Assembly (NCBI RefSeq): GCF_036084755.1
Contig: NZ_CP107968.1
Location: forward strand, 744,001-808,000
Length of the DNA: 64,000 nt
From: Streptomyces sp. NBC_00370
GTDB taxonomy: Bacteria; Actinomycetota; Actinomycetes; Streptomycetales; Streptomycetaceae
Direction: 5' to 3'
The notes under the pieces are model-generated. The model saw only the letters and a program-made list of their open reading frames with translations, was not told where the DNA came from and ran no database searches. This document shows positions 58,903 to 64,000 of the stretch, in pieces. Numbering within the stretch: position 1 is the stretch's first letter; every line of letters starts with the position of its first letter. A program made the position numbers and the translations under genes.

Positions 58903-60621
58903 GTGCACCAGCCCCGCACCTATGAACGCAACCCCCGTTACCCCGCGACCGGTGGCACCGTCGTCGCCGGCTGGGCGGCGGCCGTGGCGGACGTACCCCG
59001 CACGCCGGCCGTTCTGGCGCTCGACGGCCCCGCCGCGCTGGACTGGACGGCGACCGCCGAGGCACTCGCGGATGCGCTGCGACAGCGCGGTGATCGGGTG
59101 ACGGTCCTCGACGCCCGCACGTTGTGGTCGGCCGCGGCCGTGGAGCGGCTCTGCGTACCGGCCGCGGACGCCGACCCGTTCTTCCTGCCGCTCGCCGGGT
59201 TCGCCATGGCGGACCTCTTCGACTTCGCCGCCACCGGCGTCCCGGCCCGGCCCGATGAGGGCGTCCTGCTGGTCTTCGGACCCGGCGCCGCGGTGTGCTC
59301 ACCGGATCTCGTGTGGTGGGCGGATCTGCCCAAGCGGTACGCGGAGGAAGCCGTCGCACACGGCAGCCTGCCGCTCGGGGTGAATCTCGGCAGGCCCGGC
59401 GTCCCCGGCGAGCTGCGCAGCCTCTTCTACACGGACTGGCCGGTAAGTGACCGGCACCGCGACTCCCTCGCCCCCCGGATCGACCGCTGGGTCGATCTGC
59501 AGAACCCGCGCTCCCCCGCGTCGCTGGACGGTGTCGCGCTGCGCGACACCCTGGACGCACTGGCCCAAGGGCCGGTCAGGACCCGTCCGTTCTTCAACTC
59601 CACGCCGTGGGGCGGCCGGTGGGCCGCGCGGGAACTGGGGTTCACCCCCGCACACGGCAGCACCGCCCTCGGCTACGAGCTGATCGCCCCCGAAGCGGGC
59701 GTACTCGTCGGCGAGGACGCTGACGCGCAGGTCGAGCTGCCGTTCCAGCTGCTGTGCGAACTGCATCCCGGGCAGTTCCTCGGTGAGCCCGTGCACCGCC
59801 GCTTCGGCACGTCGTTCCCCATCCGCTTCGACTATCTGGACACGATCGGCGGCGGCAACCTCTCGCTGCACCTCCACCCTCGCGAGCAGTACATGAGGGA
59901 GGTCTTCGGGTGGCCCTACACCCAGCACGAGACGTACTACGTGACGGCGCACGAACCCGGCGCCCGGGTGTTCCTCGGTCTGCGGGAGAGTATGGACGTG
60001 GACGTCATGCGCAAGGAAGTGCGAGCGGCGATCGACGACGGTGTGCCGCTGCGGGTGGAGGACCACATCCAGACCCACCCGTCGCAGGCCGGACAGCTGT
60101 TCATGATTCCGGCCGGTACTCCGCACGCGTCCGGCGAGGGAAATCTCGTCCTGGAGATCAGCGCGACCCCGTACCTCTACCCACTGCGCTTCTACGACTG
60201 GCTGCGCACCTCGGGATCGGGGGCGCCCAGGCCGCTCTCGTACGGACACGGGTTCGCGAATCTCGACTCGGCGCGCCGGGGTGACGACGTGGTCAAGGAC
60301 CTCGTGCAGCAGCCGCGGACGCTGCGCGAGGGCGAGGGCTGGCGGGAGGAGCTCATCGGCGCGCTGCCGGAGATGTTCTACGCCGTCCACCGCTTCGTGA
60401 TCGACGGCCCCGGGCCCGCCGACGACGACACCGGGGGGCGCTTCCACATCCTGAACGTGTCGGCGGGCGGCGGTGTGGTGGTGGAGTACGCCGAAGGACA
60501 CCACCACGACCTGGCGTTCGCCGAGACCCTGACCGTCCCCGCGGGTGTCGGCCCCTACCGGCTGCGTCCGGTCGGCCAGGGCCCGGTCCACGTCGTCAAG
60601 GCGCTGGTGACCGAGGGATGA
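58903..60621 (+). CDS. Mannose-6-phosphate isomerase-like protein with N-terminal kinase-like domain
   Basis: A 572-residue protein with two parts. Residues about 200-572 are a class I phosphomannose-isomerase-type cupin: FFNSTPWGGRWAARELG, then LSLHLHPREQYMREVFG (metal-site His323 and 325, Glu328) and MIPAGTPHASGEGNLVLEIS (His408). Residues about 20-190 (VLALDGPAALDWTATAEAL, RGDRVTVLDARTLW, FFLPLAGFAMADLFDF) resemble a P-loop uridine-kinase-like domain whose GxxxxGK[ST] loop has decayed. The expected reaction is mannose-6-phosphate to fructose-6-phosphate. The GTG at 58903 follows GGAGT. The stop overlaps the kinase start (ATGA). Confidence 0.85.
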   Translation: MHQPRTYERNPRYPATGGTVVAGWAAAVADVPRTPAVLALDGPAALDWTATAEALADALRQRGDRVTVLDARTLWSAAAVERLCVPAADADPFFLPLAGFAMADLFDFAATGVPARPDEGVLLVFGPGAAVCSPDLVWWADLPKRYAEEAVAHGSLPLGVNLGRPGVPGELRSLFYTDWPVSDRHRDSLAPRIDRWVDLQNPRSPASLDGVALRDTLDALAQGPVRTRPFFNSTPWGGRWAARELGFTPAHGSTALGYELIAPEAGVLVGEDADAQVELPFQLLCELHPGQFLGEPVHRRFGTSFPIRFDYLDTIGGGNLSLHLHPREQYMREVFGWPYTQHETYYVTAHEPGARVFLGLRESMDVDVMRKEVRAAIDDGVPLRVEDHIQTHPSQAGQLFMIPAGTPHASGEGNLVLEISATPYLYPLRFYDWLRTSGSGAPRPLSYGHGFANLDSARRGDDVVKDLVQQPRTLREGEGWREELIGALPEMFYAVHRFVIDGPGPADDDTGGRFHILNVSAGGGVVVEYAEGHHHDLAFAETLTVPAGVGPYRLRPVGQGPVHVVKALVTEG

Positions 60622-61538
60622 GTGACGTGCCCGTGCTGGAGATCGGCGGTACCCATGTGACGGCGGCCCTGGTGGACACCGTCTCCTGGGAGCCGGTGGC
60701 GTCCAGCGTCGTCCGCCGCCCGGTGCCCGCGCAGGCCGCGGCCGACGACACCCTCGACGCCGTCGCCGCCGTCTCGGATGGTCTCGGCGCCGGGCCCGGC
60801 GCCCGTTGGGGAGTCGCCGTACCGGGCCCCTTCGACTACGCGAAGGGGATCGGCCGGTTCCGTGGCATCGGCAAGTTCGAGTCACTGGACGGTGTCGACG
60901 TGGGCGCGGGACTGCTGGCGCGGCTGCTGCCGCGCCCCGGCGCGATCAGCTTCCTCAACGACGCCGACGCCTTCGCCGTCGGCGAGTACCGGGCGGGCGC
61001 CGCCCGCGGACATGACAGGGCCGTGTGCATCACGCTGGGCACCGGGATCGGTTCCTCGTTCCTGGCCGCCGGGCGTCCGCTGACCGAGGGGCCCGGAGTG
61101 CCGCCCGAGGGCAGGGTCCACCGGCTGACCGTCGACGGGCTGCCCCTGGAGGAGGTCGTCTCGCGCCGCGCGGTCCGGGCGCGTCACGCGTCGCTGACCG
61201 GCCGTCACGACCCGGAACTCGACGTGCGTGACATCGCGGCACTGGCCCGCGACGGCGAACAGAGCGCCGTCCGTACCCTCCAGGAGTGTTTCGGCGCGCT
61301 GGGCCGGGCGCTGGCGCCGTGGTGTACGGCGTTCCGGCCGGGTGTGCTGGTCTTCGGCGGATCGATGACCGCTTCCTGGGACGTGATAGGGCCCGCCGTA
61401 CGGGCGGGACTCGGCGCGGCGGGAGCACCGGCGGCGGTCCTCGTCAGGACGGCACGGCGGCCCGCCCACGCGCCGCTGATCGGGGCGGCGCACTGGGCGC
61501 TGCGCCACACGGCGGGACCCGCCGCGGTACGGACCTAG
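60618..61538 (+). CDS. ROK-family sugar kinase (probable mannokinase)
   Basis: A 306-residue kinase of the ROK family. The ATP loop is VLEIGGTHVTAALVD, the catalytic base lies in FLNDADAFAVGEYRAG, and the second nucleotide loop is ITLGTGIGSSFLAAG. The usual ROK zinc motif (CxCGxxGCxE) is missing; the corresponding loop reads RVHRLTVDGLPLEEVVSRRA without cysteine. Its coupling to an isomerase of mannose-6-phosphate and its place in the mannan locus suggest mannose as substrate; glucose or N-acyl sugars are alternatives. It overlaps the isomerase gene by 4 bases. Confidence 0.87.
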   Translation: MSDVPVLEIGGTHVTAALVDTVSWEPVASSVVRRPVPAQAAADDTLDAVAAVSDGLGAGPGARWGVAVPGPFDYAKGIGRFRGIGKFESLDGVDVGAGLLARLLPRPGAISFLNDADAFAVGEYRAGAARGHDRAVCITLGTGIGSSFLAAGRPLTEGPGVPPEGRVHRLTVDGLPLEEVVSRRAVRARHASLTGRHDPELDVRDIAALARDGEQSAVRTLQECFGALGRALAPWCTAFRPGVLVFGGSMTASWDVIGPAVRAGLGAAGAPAAVLVRTARRPAHAPLIGAAHWALRHTAGPAAVRT

Positions 61539-61627
61539 GTCGTGCACTCCCTAGAATGACGGCGTCCTCGTCCCGCGACGGGACGGTGATCCCACGCGGC
61601 AACGACGACACGAAGGAACGGTTGGGC

Positions 61628-62644
61628 ATGGCACACCCGGGAGTCAGCGACGCCGGCGCGCCGACGATGCGTGATGTCGCCGCCCGCGCCGGAGTCAGCG
61701 CCATGACCGTCTCGCGGGTGCTGAAGGACGACTCGCGGGTGAGCGGGACCACCCGCGAACGGGTTCTGACCGCCGTGGACGAGCTCGGCTACCGCCGCAA
61801 CGAGACCGCCAGGAGCCTGCGGCTCGGCGGCAGCGGCATGATCGGACTGGTCGTCACCAACCTTGCCAACCCGTTCTATTCGCGGCTCGCGCTCGGTGTG
61901 CAGGAAGTCGCGTCCGAGCACGGCCTGCGGATGCTGCTCAGCAACACGGCCGAGCAGGTCGACCGCGAGCGGGGTCTTGTCGCCGATCTGGCTTCCCGCC
62001 AGGTCGACGGGATGATCGTCGTTCCCGCGGGCAACAGTCACCGCCATCTGGGGCCCGCGGCGCTGCGGGGCATGCCGATCGTGCTGGCCGCCCGGCCGCC
62101 GGCGGGCATGGACGCCGACTGTGTGCTCGTCGACGACTTCGGCGGGGCCGAGCAGGCCACGGGACAGCTCATCGCCGACGGCCACAGCGCGATCGGGTTC
62201 CTGGGCAATCCGCCCGCGCTGTACACCGGCGCCGAACGGTTCCGCGGTTACTGGGCGGCCCATGAGGCGGCCGGTCTGACACCGGACGAACGTCACGTGC
62301 GGCGCGGTCTCGTCGACGTCGGCACGGCCGAACGGGCCGCCGTGGAACTGCTGTCGGGACCGGCGGCGCCGACGGCCCTGTTCTGCACGAACAACCGGAT
62401 GACCCAGGGCGCCATCCGGGCGGTACGTACGGTGGGCCGTCCGGTGGCGCTGGCCGGGTTCGACGACTTCGAACTCGCCGATGTGATCGGGCTGCCGCTG
62501 ACGATCGTCTCGTACGACGCCGACGAAATAGGGCGCAGGGCCGGGCAGATGCTGATCGACCGCATCAACGCCGCGCCGGGCGAACCGCTGCCGGCGCGCC
62601 GCACCGTCGTACCCACCCGTGTCATCCGTTACGGTCCGCGCTGA
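61628..62644 (+). CDS. LacI-family regulator of the mannan locus
   Basis: A 338-residue repressor. The helix-turn-helix is TMRDVAARAGVSAMTVSRVL, with the hinge helix TARSLRLGGSGMIGLVV. The effector domain has LANPFYSRLALGVQEVASEH, VVPAGNSHRHLGPAALRGMP and VALAGFDDFELADVIGLPLT. It follows the kinase gene after 89 bases and is the obvious partner of the two operators at 58729 and 58847. The ATG at 61628 lies after AAGGAACGG; an upstream ATG at 61556 overlaps a -10-like TAGAAT (61552-61557) and is less likely. The inducer is probably mannose or a manno-oligosaccharide. Confidence 0.9.
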   Translation: MAHPGVSDAGAPTMRDVAARAGVSAMTVSRVLKDDSRVSGTTRERVLTAVDELGYRRNETARSLRLGGSGMIGLVVTNLANPFYSRLALGVQEVASEHGLRMLLSNTAEQVDRERGLVADLASRQVDGMIVVPAGNSHRHLGPAALRGMPIVLAARPPAGMDADCVLVDDFGGAEQATGQLIADGHSAIGFLGNPPALYTGAERFRGYWAAHEAAGLTPDERHVRRGLVDVGTAERAAVELLSGPAAPTALFCTNNRMTQGAIRAVRTVGRPVALAGFDDFELADVIGLPLTIVSYDADEIGRRAGQMLIDRINAAPGEPLPARRTVVPTRVIRYGPR

Positions 62645-62683
62645 CCGGCGGCGACGTCCCGCTCAACCCGCCTCGGGCTCAGC

Positions 62684-63802
62684 TCAGTTGGACCCCGGAA
62701 TGTGCCGGGCGACGCGCGGGTGACGGGCGTCCAGCCGGATGGTCCTGACCGTGGTGCGTACGATCTGCTCCTTCACCAGGGCGCCCGGTCTGCCGGTGAG
62801 CACACGGGTGCGCGGGGAGTCGTCCTTGGCGACGAGCTGGAACAGGGCGTCGTGGCGGCCCAGACTGATGCACTGGGCCGCGTAACCGAAGGTGAACGGC
62901 TTCGGCTCCTGCCCGCGCAGGTCCCTGACCACCGACAGCGCCGCGTGCGCCCCGAGCGGCAGCGCCGTGGCGCAGGCCATCCGGATCCGCCCGGCCGCCG
63001 GGGTCTCGACGGCGGCGGTGTCACCGGTGGCGTAGATGTGCGGGTGCGAAAGGGAACGCAGCGCCGGGTCGACGCTGATCTGGTTCCGGCTGTCGGTGGC
63101 GATCCCGGCGGCGACGGCGAGTTCGGTGTTGGGCACCATCGACCCCGCCCACACCACGACATCGGCGTCGATCTCGTCCGGGCCGCCGACATGACGACCC
63201 TCCTCGACGCGTACCCGCCGGTCGAGCAGGGCCGAGCGGACGTGCGCGCGGCCCTTGGCACCGACGCTCGGCACGATCTCACCGCCCGTGACCAGGCCGA
63301 CGGTCCACCCCGGGTGGGACTCGGCCAGTTCGGTGGCCAGTTCGACCCCCGTCGGCCCTCCCCCGACCACCGTGAGCGATCCGGAGCCGTCCCGCAGCCG
63401 CTTGTACAGCTCGGCCGCCGATTCCGCCGAGAAGGCCCGCTGCTCCGCGGTGCCGGTCAGGCCGATACCGCCTGTCCGGCTGCCGAGCGCGTACACGAGC
63501 CGGTCGTAGCGCAGGACGTGGCCCGCGTCGGTGTGCGCCTCGGCGGCTGCCGTGTCGATACGGGTGACCAGCGCGGCGACGTGGGTGACGCCGGTGTCCC
63601 GCAGGATCGTACGCAGGGAATGCGTCACGTCGGGCCGGCCCGCCGCCTTCTCGTGGAGCCTGACGCGTTCGGTGAAGTGGTCGTCCGGGGCGACCAGGGT
63701 GACCTGTACGAAGGGGGCGAGTTGCAGGGCCGCGCGCAGACCGGCGTAGCCGGCGCCCACGACGACGACCTGGTTCGCCGCGATGGTGTCTTGGTTCGTC
63801 AT
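62684..63802 (-). CDS. FAD-dependent NAD(P)H oxidoreductase (NDH-2-like)
   Basis: A 372-residue flavoprotein. The N-terminal FAD loop is QVVVVGAGYAGLRAALQL, the internal NAD(P)H loop SLTVVGGGPTGVELATELAE, and the C-terminal FAD motif HPHIYATGDTAAVETP. Architecture and length fit type II NADH dehydrogenase or ferredoxin/AIF-like reductases without the long C-terminal membrane anchor, as in proteins often encoded beside ECF41-type sigma factors. TAAGGAC precedes the ATG at 63802. It is divergent from a truncated gene at the right edge, with an 18-bp palindrome between. Confidence 0.88.
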   Translation of the reverse strand: MTNQDTIAANQVVVVGAGYAGLRAALQLAPFVQVTLVAPDDHFTERVRLHEKAAGRPDVTHSLRTILRDTGVTHVAALVTRIDTAAAEAHTDAGHVLRYDRLVYALGSRTGGIGLTGTAEQRAFSAESAAELYKRLRDGSGSLTVVGGGPTGVELATELAESHPGWTVGLVTGGEIVPSVGAKGRAHVRSALLDRRVRVEEGRHVGGPDEIDADVVVWAGSMVPNTELAVAAGIATDSRNQISVDPALRSLSHPHIYATGDTAAVETPAAGRIRMACATALPLGAHAALSVVRDLRGQEPKPFTFGYAAQCISLGRHDALFQLVAKDDSPRTRVLTGRPGALVKEQIVRTTVRTIRLDARHPRVARHIPGSN

Positions 63803-63888
63803 GTCCTTACGACGGGACAGCCCCGCCGAATGTGATCCTCGGACCGGCCGGCCTCGCATGGCCGGCCTCACATCCGCACGCGCAATCT

Positions 63889-63906
63889 CGTCATATCGGT
63901 ATGACG
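63889..63906. promoter_or_regulatory. Palindrome in the oxidoreductase/right-edge divergent promoter
   Basis: CGTCATA and TATGACG form 7-bp perfect arms around TCGG (63889-63906). The site is AT-rich for this genome and stands 26 bp before the start of the right-edge gene, as expected for an operator or overlapping divergent promoters. Confidence 0.5.
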
Positions 63907-63931
63907 ATCACAGGACAGCGGGAGCTGCTGC

Positions 63932-64000
63932 ATGCCCAGTCATGAACGGGAGCCCGATCCCTCACTGCGGAGCATGGTCGAGGAGCGCCGCACGCTGCTG
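63932..64000 (+). CDS. Gene start cut by the right edge, possibly an ECF sigma factor
   Basis: Only 23 codons are visible, from the ATG at 63932: MPSHEREPDP, then SLRSMVEERRTLL. The EERRTLL stretch resembles the first helix of SigJ/ECF41 sigma factors, which are frequently adjacent to an FAD or other oxidoreductase like the one next door. The evidence is thin; any protein with a charged N-terminal helix would fit. GGGAG lies 7 bases before the ATG. Confidence 0.35.
   Translation, partial: MPSHEREPDPSLRSMVEERRTLL

Overview
The window is chromosomal DNA of a high-GC actinomycete, almost certainly a Streptomyces. It is densely coded with strong third-position G/C bias. The family content (DUF397/XRE pairs, S-adenosyl methyltransferase PF04672, MalR/AglA maltose genes, DUF4232 proteins) is typical of that genus, and only two genes carry the rare leucine codon TTA that makes translation depend on the bldA tRNA. 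No rRNA, tRNA, insertion sequence, integrase or CRISPR array was found, and no gene-free stretch exceeds 300 bases. Clusters of catabolic, regulatory and secreted-enzyme genes suggest an accessory or chromosome-arm region.

Layout. 1-6.6 kb: an unlinked set (PEP mutase-like enzyme cut by the left edge, DUF899 protein, an internally shortened SnoaL-like protein, a PQQ-repeat lipoprotein, a flavin/F420 PPOX-class protein, a four-EF-hand protein, a TTA-containing methyltransferase). 6.7-15.3 kb: self-contained units in which a reductase lies beside its own TetR or MarR regulator with a visible palindromic operator between them. This block is interrupted by a scar where a multicopper oxidase lost its 5' end and abuts the C-terminal remnant of a LuxR response regulator. 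15.3-20.4 kb: two divergent secreted glycosidases (GH27 with CBM13, and GH2). 20.4-22.5 kb: an XRE/DUF397/ATPase (Scr-like) regulatory module with inverted repeats in its divergent promoter. 22.6-24.2 kb: a secreted PL7 alginate lyase and a TetR regulator. 24-30 kb: DUF427, phosphotransferase and CBS proteins, an SPFH protein translationally coupled to an NAD-kinase-like protein, and a secreted M1 metallopeptidase. 30-38.5 kb: alcohol dehydrogenase/TetR, two secreted DUF4232 proteins sharing one 42-nt upstream element, a membrane Ser/Thr kinase divergent from an ECF sigma factor, and an SDR/ArsR/MFS regulon with three copies of one operator. 38.6-41.2 kb: a secreted PL8 polysaccharide lyase.

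42.3-51.1 kb is the maltose/starch system: malE-malF-malG-aglA-malR in one direction, preceded by a secreted alpha-amylase with two starch-binding domains. MalR-like operators lie before both malE and the amylase gene.

51.1-62.6 kb is a compact mannan-utilisation locus. It encodes a secreted GH76 endo-mannanase, an ABC importer (binding protein and two permeases, no ATPase), an intracellular GH38 alpha-mannosidase and, divergently, a mannose-6-phosphate-isomerase-like enzyme, a ROK sugar kinase and a LacI regulator. Two LacI-type palindromes sit in the divergent promoter. The logic reads as external cleavage of fungal alpha-mannan, uptake, trimming to mannose, phosphorylation and entry into glycolysis. 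Both ABC systems lack an ATPase and presumably use a shared MsiK-type ATPase encoded elsewhere. The right edge holds an FAD oxidoreductase divergent from a truncated, possibly sigma-factor, gene.
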